Shown here: positions 6,348 to 14,075 of the stretch, piece by piece
Layout of the letters: each line of letters opens with the position of its first letter
Numbering within the stretch: the stretch's first letter is position 1
Assembly (NCBI GenBank): GCA_049642465.1
Contig: JBAROV010000196.1
Location: 1-14,178, forward strand
Reading direction: 5' to 3'
DNA length: 14,178 nt
Origin: CAWDPQ01 sp049642465
Lineage (GTDB): Bacteria; Acidobacteriota; Vicinamibacteria; Vicinamibacterales; 2-12-FULL-66-21
Program-made: the position numbers and the translations under genes
Notes under the pieces: model-generated
Told to the model about the DNA's origin: nothing
Database searches by the model: none
The model's input: only the letters and a program-made list of their open reading frames with translations

Positions 6348-6434
6348 GGACTGCAGACTGACGAATGACGATTGCACTGACCGTCGATTGACGATTGGAT
6401 TGTCGTCAGTCCGCAGTCCTCAATCGTCAGTCTA
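6344..6434. repeat. 13-unit inverted heptad array between mnmA and trxB; possible bidirectional terminator
   Basis: Exactly 91 bases, divisible into 13 heptads, reaching from the mnmA stop (6345-6347, in unit 1) to the trxB stop (6432-6434, in unit 13). Left units read TTGAGGA, CTGCAGA, CTGACGA, ATGACGA; right units are the reverse sense (CAGTCCG, CAGTCCT, CAATCGT, CAGTCTA). Arms 6344-6364 and 6403-6423 pair 20 of 21 bases, the only mismatch being 6355/6412, with a 38-base loop. No T-run follows, so it is not a classic intrinsic terminator, but a structure between convergent genes could end transcription from both sides. Confidence 0.85.
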
Positions 6435-7391
6435 GGCGTGCAGTTGCGATTCCCCGATGTGTTGCGGGACCCCATCGAGATACTTCTCGGCATCGATGGC
6501 AGCCATGCATCCCGAGCCTGCAGCGGTGACCGCTTGGCGGTAGATGTGATCCTGCACGTCGCCGCACGCGAAGACGCCCGGCACGCTCGTCCGCGTGCCG
6601 GCGTGCGTGACGATGTAGCCGGCGGGCGTCATGTCAATCTGGCCGGCAAAGAGTTGCGTGTTCGGCGTGTGACCGATTGCGACGAAGACCCCCTCGACTG
6701 CAAGCTCCTTCATGAGGCCGGTCTTGTTGTTGCGCAACAGGATCGCGCGCACTGTGCCGTTCGCTTCGCTCAGGATGTCATCCACTTCGGCGTTCCACTC
6801 GAAGGTAATCTTCGGGTTGGCGAACGCTTTGTCCTGCATGATCTTTGACGCACGCAGCGAATCGCGGCGATGGACCACCGTCACGCTCGACGCAAACTTG
6901 GTGAGGAACACCGCTTCTTCCATCGCCGAGTCGCCGCCACCCACCACGGCGATTGGCTTGCCGCGGAAGAAGTACCCGTCGCACGTGGCGCACGTCGAGA
7001 CACCATGGCCAATGAGCCCACGTTCTGAAGGCAGGCCGAGGAGTCGAGCCGACGCCCCGGTCGCGATGATGAGCGCGCGCGACTGATATTGCGCCTCGCC
7101 GGTCGTGATGGTAAAAGGGTGCCCGCTGAGATCGACCCCCGACACGTGGCCCCGGACGATCTCTGCGCCAAACCGCTCGGCCTGCGCGCGCATTTCCGCC
7201 ATCAAATCCGGCCCCATGATGCCGTCGCGGTGACCGGGCCAGTTCTCGACGAGGGTGGTCAACATCAACTGGCCGCCCGCCTCGAGCCCTTCAATGACGA
7301 GCGGCTTCAGGTTGGCGCGCGCGGCGTAAAGTGCCGCCGTCAGACCCGCGGGACCAGATCCGATGATGACGACGCTGCGGACAGGAGGCAT
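6432..7391 (-). CDS. trxB: Thioredoxin reductase (NADPH)
   Basis: Flavoenzyme that passes electrons from NADPH through FAD and a redox disulfide to thioredoxin. 319 residues, the low-molecular-weight bacterial type. Visible: FAD-binding GSGPAG (11-16); EGLEAGGQL (34-42); the redox pair C134/C137 in STCATCDGYFF; NADPH-binding GGGDSA (151-156); HRRDSLRA (174-181), which holds the 2'-phosphate; and GVFACGDVQD (272-281). ATG at 7389-7391 gives the normal N-terminus; no Shine-Dalgarno precedes it. It follows trxA by 29 bases in the same direction, so reductase and substrate are made together. Its stop lies in the heptad array shared with mnmA. Confidence 0.97.
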   Translation of the reverse strand: MPPVRSVVIIGSGPAGLTAALYAARANLKPLVIEGLEAGGQLMLTTLVENWPGHRDGIMGPDLMAEMRAQAERFGAEIVRGHVSGVDLSGHPFTITTGEAQYQSRALIIATGASARLLGLPSERGLIGHGVSTCATCDGYFFRGKPIAVVGGGDSAMEEAVFLTKFASSVTVVHRRDSLRASKIMQDKAFANPKITFEWNAEVDDILSEANGTVRAILLRNNKTGLMKELAVEGVFVAIGHTPNTQLFAGQIDMTPAGYIVTHAGTRTSVPGVFACGDVQDHIYRQAVTAAGSGCMAAIDAEKYLDGVPQHIGESQLHA

Positions 7392-7392
7392 G

Positions 7393-7420
7393 AGAAGTTC
7401 GAGTCTGCCGTCAAACTTCT
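7393..7420 (-). promoter_or_regulatory. Hairpin in the trxA-trxB gap
   Basis: AGAAGTT (7393-7399) and AACTTCT (7414-7420) form a 7-bp stem with a 14-base loop, filling the whole gap between the trxA stop and the trxB start. It could tune trxB translation or RNA stability. Short stem; no further support. Confidence 0.3.
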
Positions 7421-7750
7421 TCAGACGTGCTTGTCAATCAATCTCTTTAGGCTGTCCTTGTCGGCCAGACCAACGACCTGCTCGACGATCTGTCCTCCCT
7501 TGAAGAGCAGCAGCGTCGGTATCCCCCGGATGCTGAACCGCATCGGCACCGACGGGTTCTCGTCCACGTTCATTTTCGCGACCAGCAGCTTGCCGTCGTA
7601 ATGCGTCGCCAGTTCGTCGACGGTGGGAGCAAGCCGCCGGCAGGGGCCGCACCATTCCGCCCAGAAGTCCACGAGTATTGGCTGCGCCGATCCGCTAACC
7701 GTCTGATCGAAGTTGGCGTCCGTCAGCGTCTGAATTTTTTCCGAGGCCAT
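7421..7750 (-). CDS. trxA: Thioredoxin
   Basis: Small cytoplasmic disulfide reductase, kept reduced by the product of the next gene. From ATG at 7750 it is 109 residues, the usual size. Visible: VDFWAEWCGPC (27-37) with buried D28 and redox pair C34/C37, RGIPTLLLFKGG (75-86) with the cis-Pro P78, and the C-terminal helix. I chose MASEKIQTL as the start. The frame also runs 16 codons further upstream through the stop-free heptad array (7757-7798), but that peptide is translated repeat. Only 6 bases separate the array from the ATG and no good Shine-Dalgarno is visible, so translation may be coupled to glgA, which ends 44 bases upstream. Confidence 0.95.
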   Translation of the reverse strand: MASEKIQTLTDANFDQTVSGSAQPILVDFWAEWCGPCRRLAPTVDELATHYDGKLLVAKMNVDENPSVPMRFSIRGIPTLLLFKGGQIVEQVVGLADKDSLKRLIDKHV

Positions 7751-7756
7751 TGGCTT

Positions 7757-7798
7757 AGTTTCCAGTTTCCAGTGTCCAGTGTCCAGTTCCCGTGTCAC
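7757..7798. repeat. Heptad array between glgA and trxA
   Basis: Six units in register on the plus strand: AGTTTCC twice, AGTGTCC twice, AGTTCCC, and a degenerate GTGTCAC. The glgA stop (7795-7797, read on minus) falls in the last unit. On the minus strand the unit is GGAAACT/GGACACT, which contains no stop in any frame. This is why open frames from both sides appear to extend through it. Confidence 0.8.
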
Positions 7799-9456
7799 GC
7801 CCCGGCCGAAGCAGGTTGAGGAAGGCCCTCTGGCGCCCGGACGCTTCTATACACTTTGACATATTCCCGGGCAGAAACGTCCCAGGAATGGTCCTGCCGC
7901 ATTCCCTGTTGCTGGATGCGTTTCCAGGCAGGGCCGTCTCGATAGACCTCCAGCGCTCGCTCGATCGCCTCGAGCATCGCAACCGGTGTGTAATCAACGA
8001 ATTTGAAGCCCGTCCCGCCACCAGTTCGAGGGTCGTAATCCTCAACCGTGTCCTCGAGGCCGCCGGTGGCCCGAACAATGGGCACGGTGCCGTAGCGAAG
8101 GCTGTACATCTGGTTGAGCCCGCAAGGCTCGAAGCGAGACGGCATGAGGAAGGCGTCTGCGCCCGCTTCGATGTGGTGCGCCAGCCGCTCGTCGAAACCG
8201 ATCGTTGCCGAAACCCGATCGGGGTATCGCGCCGCAAGCGATCTCCAGAGTTCTTCGTACCGCGCCTCACCATTCCCCAACATCGTCCACGCGGCGTCAA
8301 GCGACATGAGATCGTCGGCAGCGGCGGCGATGAGGTCCATGCCTTTCTGATCGGTCAGCCTGGCAATGAGCCCGATAACGGGCCGAGCCAGCGACGCCTT
8401 GTCGCGCGGCAGTCCGGCCACTTCGAGAAGGAGCGCCTTCGCGTTTCGCTTTCCGGCGAGGTTCCCGGCGCTGAAACGCGCGGGCACAAATGCGTCCGAC
8501 TGCGGATTCCAGCGCTCGGTGTCGATGCCGTTCAGGATGCCGACGAGATCCGATTGGCGACGGGCAAGCACGCCGTCGAAGCCGAAACCCATTTCCGGCG
8601 TGACGATCTCGCGCGCGTAATTAGGGCTGACGGTCGTGACCTTTTCGCTGAAATTGATGCCTGCCTTCAGATAGCTGATCTGGCTCCAGTACTCCATCGC
8701 CTGAACGTTGAACACCTCCCAGCCAAGCCCGATTTCATCGAGCGTAGCCGCCGGGAAAATACCCTGGAACGCAAGATTGTGGATGGTGAAGATTGCGGGC
8801 ACGCCGCCGAGGATCGGATCGTGCGAGAAGTGCATTTTCTGGTAGGCGGAGACGAGCCCCGTTTGCCAATCGTGCGCGTGAATGATTGACGGCCGCTCCC
8901 GCGAAAGCCGAGCGAATTCCAGCGCCGCGCGGCTGAACACGGCAAACCGCCAGGCGTTGTCGGCGTAGTCGCCCGCCGCCGTGCCGTAGAGTCCCTCGCG
9001 GTCGAAGAGGTCCGGCGCGTCAACGAGGACAGCGTTGACGCGGTCCGCCAGCGGCTGGAGCGCAAATCCCACGGTGACCGCGCGACCTCCAAGTGAAAAC
9101 GTCGTCTCGGCGAGGCGTTCGGAGATGAGGCCGCGGTATCTGGGCAAAATCACCGTCACGCGATGTCCCAATCGTGCGAGAGCCAGCGGCAGTGCGCCTG
9201 TCACTTCAGCAAGACCACCCGTTTTCGCAAACGGGTGTGCCTCGGAGGTCACAATGACCACGTGAAGGGATTCGTCGGGGTCTCTCCTTTCAGCGTGTCG
9301 AGGCGAGGACTTCCCCGGCGCTTTCTGGCGGCTCGGGGTCGCTCGTCGTGGGACTGCGGCTCTTCGAGTGGCAGCTGTGGCTGCCTTTTTCGGGATAGCT
9401 GTTTTCGATCGTGCGGAGGGGTCAGGCTGGGACTCTGGACGTTTCTTCGACGGCAT
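7795..9456 (-). CDS. glgA: Glycogen synthase (ADP-glucose, GT5 family)
   Basis: Transfers glucose from ADP-glucose to the non-reducing end of alpha-1,4-glucan. From ATG at 9456 it is 553 residues. Visible: VVIVTSEAHPFAKTGGLAEV (66-85) with the ADP-glucose-binding KTGGL at 78-82; HAHDWQTG (193-200); TIHNLAFQG (224-232); IARLTDQKG (364-372); and PSRFEPCGLNQMYSLRYG (439-456) with catalytic E443. Residues 1-63 are an Ala/Pro/Lys/Arg-rich basic stretch absent from typical GlgA, which begins right at the first strand. It may be a real disordered tail, or translation may start lower, for example GTG at 9261, though no well-spaced Shine-Dalgarno supports that. The start lies 7 bases after the sulfatase-fold gene; trxA and trxB follow. 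No other glycogen gene is in the window. Confidence 0.93.
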   Translation of the reverse strand: MPSKKRPESQPDPSARSKTAIPKKAATAATRRAAVPRRATPSRQKAPGKSSPRHAERRDPDESLHVVIVTSEAHPFAKTGGLAEVTGALPLALARLGHRVTVILPRYRGLISERLAETTFSLGGRAVTVGFALQPLADRVNAVLVDAPDLFDREGLYGTAAGDYADNAWRFAVFSRAALEFARLSRERPSIIHAHDWQTGLVSAYQKMHFSHDPILGGVPAIFTIHNLAFQGIFPAATLDEIGLGWEVFNVQAMEYWSQISYLKAGINFSEKVTTVSPNYAREIVTPEMGFGFDGVLARRQSDLVGILNGIDTERWNPQSDAFVPARFSAGNLAGKRNAKALLLEVAGLPRDKASLARPVIGLIARLTDQKGMDLIAAAADDLMSLDAAWTMLGNGEARYEELWRSLAARYPDRVSATIGFDERLAHHIEAGADAFLMPSRFEPCGLNQMYSLRYGTVPIVRATGGLEDTVEDYDPRTGGGTGFKFVDYTPVAMLEAIERALEVYRDGPAWKRIQQQGMRQDHSWDVSAREYVKVYRSVRAPEGLPQPASAGA

Positions 9457-9463
9457 CTGCAAC

Positions 9464-12031
9464 TCAGCGGGGCAACACGTGATCCTGCGAACTTCCCAGT
9501 TTAGCACCAAGCTTCGCGCCTTCGTCCTGCGAAGGTTGTCCGCCGGAGCCTTGGCGAAGGCGGACCGGCGCTCCGGCTGGCAAGCCGGCGCCTCGCTCGG
9601 GCCGCAGGCGCTCTTTCTGTTTTCCCAATTCCGCTTCGCGACGAGACTCGGCAAATTTGCCCTGGCGGCTGTACACATCGGCGAGAACATAGTGTCCGAG
9701 CGGCGCATACTCGGACCGCGGACCTATCGCGAGACCGCGTTGCGCCAACGCGGCTGCCTCATCCAATCGATTCCCCTGATCCAGGCACAGCTTGGCCAGG
9801 TAGAAGTACCCTTCGGCAAACCTGGGGTTCAGCTCGATCGCCTTCCGGTAGGCGGCCTCCTGGCCCGCCACATCGCCGAGTTGTTCGCGCAGCTTCGCGA
9901 GGTTGAACGCGGCCTTGTAGGCGTCGGCGTGCATGTCGATTTCCTTCTGGTACTCCGCGGCGGCGGTTCGCCAGTCGCCACGCTGCTCGGCGACGAGCGC
10001 CAGATTGAAATGCGCGAGCTTTACATCCGCCTTGTCAGCGAGCGCCGCACGAATCTCCTGCTCCGCGCGCTGGAGGTCTCCCCGCTTCAACGCGACGGCG
10101 CCCAGGGCGTTGCGCGCGGCCGCCACACGCGTATCGTCGCTCAGCGCCTGGCGGAACGCTGTTTCTGCCTGATCGTACTGCTCGAGGTCCATGTACAGTT
10201 CGCCCATCTGATACCGGACGAGTGCGTTCTTCGGATCCTTTTGCAGATAGCGCTGAAACCCGAGGAGCGCCGCGGGGTAATCACCAAGCGCGCGGTAGGC
10301 CTGGGCAAGGTTGATGGTCGCGAGGTCGTACTCCGGATTGATCGCCAGCGCGCGTTTGTAGTGCTCGAGCGCCGTCAGATAGTCGCGCTTGCGCGAGTAT
10401 TCGTTTCCCAGCATGACCCACGCATCCAGAATGTGCGGATCCTGTGAGACGACTTGTTTCAATCGACCGATCGCTGCATCCGTGCCGTCTTCCCCCCTCG
10501 ACTCGTGCGCCGACGTCATCAAGTTGAAGATGTCGATCTTGTCTTTCGGATCGGGCAGCGCTTCCCCAGGTTTTCGCGCGGTTGTGCTGAACGATCCAAT
10601 GTAGCCGAGGGCCGCCAGACGCTCGCGCGTCTCCGGATCAACAGCGGATGGTCCGCTCGCCTCCCCTGCAGGGTCCGCCGCAAGCCGCTCGAGCTCCTGC
10701 GCCATACGGTCGGCAAGCGGCCGCCGCTCGTCGAACAGATTGCGTGCTTCGCTGGGATCGCGCTCGAGGTCGTAAAGCTCGGGCCGCGTGGCGGCGATGT
10801 ACTTGAATCGCCCGGACCGCAGGGACCGCAGCTCGCTCCAGCCGTAGTGGTTTCGCGCGTAAAGAGACTCCGAGTAGGCGTCCAGGTTCAAGTCCGCCGC
10901 GCTCCCGGCAAAAAGGGGCGTCAGGCTGTGGCCTTGGATGCCGTCGGGCGGACGCTGACCAACCAGATCCAGCACCGTGGGCAGCACGTCCTCCGAGCGC
11001 ACGACCGATCGGATGCGTTGGCCAGCCGGCAGATCGTAGGGAGTCCTGATGATGAACGGCACGCGCGTCGTGGACTCATAGATGAAGAGCCCGTGCGTCC
11101 CCTCACCGTGCTCGTTCAGGCTCTCGCCGTGATCGCCGATCACGACCACGATGGTGCGTTCGGAAAGCCGGCGTGTCTCGAGCCACTGGAGAACCCGGCC
11201 GACCTGGGAGTCCACGTAGGCAATCTCGCCGGCGTAGGGACGATCTCGGAAGCGGGTGAGAAACGGCTCCGGCGGTTCGTACGGAGAGTGAGCATCGTAA
11301 AAATGCAGCCAGGCAAAGAACGGCCGGTCCGCATGCTCCTCCAGCCACGGCATGGCGTTCTCGACCACCTCTCCAGCCTTCCGAGAAATGCTGCCAAGCG
11401 AGATCGAACGCTGTCGTGACAGGTCGAATTTGTCGTAGTAGGTGTCAAAGCCGGCGTCGAGGCCAAACTTGGCGTCGAGCACGAATGCGCCGACAAACGC
11501 GCCGGTCACGCGGCCTGTGGCTTTGAGTCTGTTGGCCAGCGTGCGGTGTTTCGGGTCGAGCACATACCCGCCATTGTCACGCACGCCGTGACGAGGCGGC
11601 AGCAGACCGGTGAAGATCGTCGAGTGGGACGGCAGCGTCAGTGGAGCGGCTGCAATCGTCTGCTCGAAGAGGACGCCCTGGCTGGCGAGGCGATCCAGAT
11701 TCGGCGTCACCGCAGACCCGTCGCCGTACGCGCCGATGCGATCCCAGCGAGTCGTGTCGAGCGTGATCAGGAGGAGGTTGAGGTCGTTCGGGCGCACCCC
11801 GCTCGGCAGCCGTCCGAGAGACACGCCGGAGGCGGTCTGGATGCCGGGACCACGAGCCAGGAACCACCAGCCGGCGGCCGCACTGACCAGCAGCACGGCG
11901 CCAATACCCACGACTAGCGCCTGCGGCCCGAGCGAGGCGCGAAGCCGCCGAGCGAGAGCGAGCGGGGGTGGGGCCCCGCGAGCCCTGAGAGAAGCAGACT
12001 TGGAAGCCTCGAGCCCGCTGGGATGCTTCAT
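9464..12031 (-). CDS. Membrane-anchored sulfatase-fold (alkaline phosphatase superfamily)/TPR fusion, second of tandem pair
   Basis: 855 residues. Order: basic N-terminus; one membrane helix (about 39-58); sulfatase-fold domain (about 84-430) placed outside the cytoplasm; linker with ERLAALGYIGS (470-480); eight TPRs (about 533-805); and a tail. Metal-site motifs are LITLDTTRWD (D92), VIGDHGES (D300, H301) and GTHG (H313). The nucleophile motif is PLTLPSH (T132), not the C/S-x-P-x-R of sulfatases, and the only Cys lies in the TPRs, so a formylglycine sulfatase is ruled out; a Thr-type phosphotransferase or phosphodiesterase is more likely. TPRs suggest partner binding. Substrate unknown. The ATG overlaps the previous TGA (ATGA). 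Residues after about 806 come from the hairpin repeat at 9519-9592 and look like fused repeat DNA. Confidence 0.85.
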   Translation of the reverse strand: MKHPSGLEASKSASLRARGAPPPLALARRLRASLGPQALVVGIGAVLLVSAAAGWWFLARGPGIQTASGVSLGRLPSGVRPNDLNLLLITLDTTRWDRIGAYGDGSAVTPNLDRLASQGVLFEQTIAAAPLTLPSHSTIFTGLLPPRHGVRDNGGYVLDPKHRTLANRLKATGRVTGAFVGAFVLDAKFGLDAGFDTYYDKFDLSRQRSISLGSISRKAGEVVENAMPWLEEHADRPFFAWLHFYDAHSPYEPPEPFLTRFRDRPYAGEIAYVDSQVGRVLQWLETRRLSERTIVVVIGDHGESLNEHGEGTHGLFIYESTTRVPFIIRTPYDLPAGQRIRSVVRSEDVLPTVLDLVGQRPPDGIQGHSLTPLFAGSAADLNLDAYSESLYARNHYGWSELRSLRSGRFKYIAATRPELYDLERDPSEARNLFDERRPLADRMAQELERLAADPAGEASGPSAVDPETRERLAALGYIGSFSTTARKPGEALPDPKDKIDIFNLMTSAHESRGEDGTDAAIGRLKQVVSQDPHILDAWVMLGNEYSRKRDYLTALEHYKRALAINPEYDLATINLAQAYRALGDYPAALLGFQRYLQKDPKNALVRYQMGELYMDLEQYDQAETAFRQALSDDTRVAAARNALGAVALKRGDLQRAEQEIRAALADKADVKLAHFNLALVAEQRGDWRTAAAEYQKEIDMHADAYKAAFNLAKLREQLGDVAGQEAAYRKAIELNPRFAEGYFYLAKLCLDQGNRLDEAAALAQRGLAIGPRSEYAPLGHYVLADVYSRQGKFAESRREAELGKQKERLRPERGAGLPAGAPVRLRQGSGGQPSQDEGAKLGAKLGSSQDHVLPR
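9519..9592. repeat. Cluster of three hairpins (REP/MITE-like element)
   Basis: Three successive stems: CCTTCG/CGAAGG (9519-9524, 9530-9535); GTCCGCC/GGCGGAC (9538-9544, 9559-9565); CCGGCT/AGCCGG (9573-9578, 9583-9588). It overlaps the 3' end of the second sulfatase-fold gene and gives peptides such as LRQGSGGQ in that frame. I recall similar odd peptide strings in many predicted proteins from uncultured Acidobacteriota-like assemblies, which suggests a dispersed family; that is memory, not a search. Element borders are approximate. Confidence 0.6.
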
Positions 12032-14067
12032 TTCTCTCTCAGGCGCTTCAGTGCATCCTGCGCGGGTGTGAATTTCGGATCCGCCGCCAGTGCGAGCTTG
12101 TATCTCCGCGCCGCCTCCGCCGGATTTCCCTTGCGCGCGGCAATGACCCCGAGATTGAACTGCGCGGGTGCCACCTGATGTTTCAGATCAATCATCCGCT
12201 GGAAATGTTTTGCCGCCAGATCCAGGTCGCCGGTGCGCATCGCCGCGCCTGCAAGGTTGGCATGGGCGCGTGGGTCCTGGTCGTTGAGGCGAATGGCCTC
12301 GGAAAACGTCCTGAGCGCGTCGAGCCATCGCCCCGCCTTCTGATAGACCACTCCGAGGGTGTAGTGCCCGTAAAACGAACGGGGTTCCTTTTCGAGCCCG
12401 GCGCGGCATCGCGCTATCGCCTCGTCGTACGCGCCACCGATTGAGAGCACTTTCGCGGCCTCGAACTGCGGCGCCGCCACCGCCGGATTCAGAATCGAGG
12501 CGGCCTCATACTCGCCGAGCGCCGCGTCCCATTTTGACTGCGCGGCGTACGCGTTTCCCAGATACAGATGCGCCTCGAAGGCCCGCACGTTCATCTTGAC
12601 GAGTCGTTGCAGCAACGTGACGGCAGGGGCCGGCTGCTTCCGGCCGAGCAGAATCAGGGCGCGCGTGAAGAGCTCACGATAGGCGCGGTACTCGGCAACA
12701 TGATCCAGAGGATTCTCAGCGCTGCCGGTGCTCGTGACTGGCGCAAGCGTTCCAACGTAGCCAAGCGCGCGAAGCCGTTCGACCGTTGCCGCGTCCGGCT
12801 GCGCGGCGGGAGTGGTATCCTGCTCGGACGGTGAAGGCGCGAGTCGCCCGATCTCTGCAGCCAGGCGACCGGCGACCGACGCACGATCTCGCACCAGGTT
12901 TCGCTGCTCGCCGCGGTCGGTTCGCAGGTCATACAACTCGGGCTTGGGTGCCGCAATGTACTTCCACTCGCCCACACGCGCCGATCGCAATTCGCTCCAG
13001 CCGAAATGAAGACGCGGGTACCAACTCTCCGCGAGTGAAACAGGTACTTCGCGGCGCACCCGCCCCTCGAGCAGGGGCAGGAGACTTTCGCCATCGGTTG
13101 ATGAGTCCGGTGCAATCCCCACGATCTCCGCAATGGTTGGTGCGATGTCGACGCTGCGGACCTGTTCCGTTACCACCCGGCGCGCAACCGGCTGCGAATG
13201 GCCCGGCCCCAATCCCGTGCCCGCGACGATCAGCGGGACGTGGAGCGTGGCGTCGTACAAGAAGAACCCGTGGTCGGGCTCGCCGTGGTCGCCGAGCGCT
13301 TCACCGTGATCCGCCGTGACGATGACGAGCGTGCGCGATCGATCGATTGAGGCCAGAAGATTCCCGACTTCCGCATCCACATACGACACCTCGGCGTCGT
13401 AGGGACGTCCGCCTGACGCGGCCACGTACTTCGCCGGCGCATCGTAGGGCAGGTGCGGATCGTAGTAATGGGCCCATAGAAACCACGGGGCTCCGTCGGG
13501 CTGCCGCGATCGGGCTTTCAGCCAGGCGACGGCCGCCGCCGTGACCTCTGCCGCAGGCCGCTGGACCTCAGCCACGGTTTGCGTTTCACTCGGACGAATC
13601 GCAAAGCGGTCATCGTAGTCGTCGAATCCCTGATCGAGACCGTAACTCCGATCGAGGATGACACTGCCGATGATCGCGGCGGTGTGATAGCCGGCCCCCT
13701 TTAACCGCTCAGCCAGCGTGGATGCTGCCGAAGGCAAAGGGCGCATGCCGTTGAGGCGAATCCCGTAAGCAGACGGATATCGCCCGGTCAAAATGGCCGC
13801 GTGTGCCGGATACGTCAGCGGCGCATGCGTCGTCGCATCCGTGAATCGTGCGCCCTCGGCGGCAAGCCGATCCAGGACGGGCGTCCGGGCGAGTTTGTAG
13901 CCGTAAGAACCCAGCCGGTCGGCGCGAAGGGTGTCAATCGTCACGAACAGGACGTTCGGCGATGGTCGCTGGGCGGTCGATCCGGTAGCCGCCAACAACG
14001 CGATTGCCGTGACGAATAGCAACTGTGTGGGACGAACGGAGTTACGTGATCGCGCGTGGGAGAACAC
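12028..14067 (-). CDS. Secreted sulfatase-fold (alkaline phosphatase superfamily)/TPR fusion, first of tandem pair
   Basis: 679 residues from GTG at 14067. N-terminus: basic stretch, then hydrophobic LLFVTAIALLAATG (16-29) and STAQ, reading as a signal peptide or anchor. Sulfatase-fold domain about 36-395: FVTIDTLRAD (D45), PLTYPAHAAILTG with T85 in the nucleophile place, TADHGEALGDHGE (D253, H254) and PDHGFF (H266). Then VERLRALGYVGT (429-440) and at least five TPRs (about 494-675). It shares whole phrases with its downstream neighbour (GWSELRS, KYIAA, PELYDL, LGY[IV]G), so the two are tandem paralogues. As there, Thr replaces the sulfatase Cys/Ser, so sulfatase activity is unlikely; phosphodiester or phosphoethanolamine/phosphoglycerol-type chemistry is possible. 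The frame stays open upstream to the window edge, but those residues look non-coding. Its TGA overlaps the next ATG. Confidence 0.86.
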   Translation of the reverse strand: MFSHARSRNSVRPTQLLFVTAIALLAATGSTAQRPSPNVLFVTIDTLRADRLGSYGYKLARTPVLDRLAAEGARFTDATTHAPLTYPAHAAILTGRYPSAYGIRLNGMRPLPSAASTLAERLKGAGYHTAAIIGSVILDRSYGLDQGFDDYDDRFAIRPSETQTVAEVQRPAAEVTAAAVAWLKARSRQPDGAPWFLWAHYYDPHLPYDAPAKYVAASGGRPYDAEVSYVDAEVGNLLASIDRSRTLVIVTADHGEALGDHGEPDHGFFLYDATLHVPLIVAGTGLGPGHSQPVARRVVTEQVRSVDIAPTIAEIVGIAPDSSTDGESLLPLLEGRVRREVPVSLAESWYPRLHFGWSELRSARVGEWKYIAAPKPELYDLRTDRGEQRNLVRDRASVAGRLAAEIGRLAPSPSEQDTTPAAQPDAATVERLRALGYVGTLAPVTSTGSAENPLDHVAEYRAYRELFTRALILLGRKQPAPAVTLLQRLVKMNVRAFEAHLYLGNAYAAQSKWDAALGEYEAASILNPAVAAPQFEAAKVLSIGGAYDEAIARCRAGLEKEPRSFYGHYTLGVVYQKAGRWLDALRTFSEAIRLNDQDPRAHANLAGAAMRTGDLDLAAKHFQRMIDLKHQVAPAQFNLGVIAARKGNPAEAARRYKLALAADPKFTPAQDALKRLREK

Positions 14068-14075
14068 TTCGCCGC

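Noticed and set aside
5228..6434. Arrays flanking mnmA as a CRISPR
   Set aside because: Units are 7 bases and contiguous, with no unique spacers and no cas genes.
7792..8889. A 365-codon plus-strand open frame opposite glgA
   Set aside because: It mirrors the GlgA coding strand; no domain pattern is visible and GlgA motifs on the minus strand are unmistakable. Long antisense frames are common in GC-rich DNA.
9368..11419. Two long plus-strand open frames opposite the second sulfatase-fold gene
   Set aside because: Composition is that of reverse-complement TPR and sulfatase codons; no recognisable motif or start signal.
9464..14067. Formylglycine-dependent sulfatases
   Set aside because: The modification motif C/S-x-P-x-R is absent in both proteins; Thr occupies the site and there is no suitable Cys.
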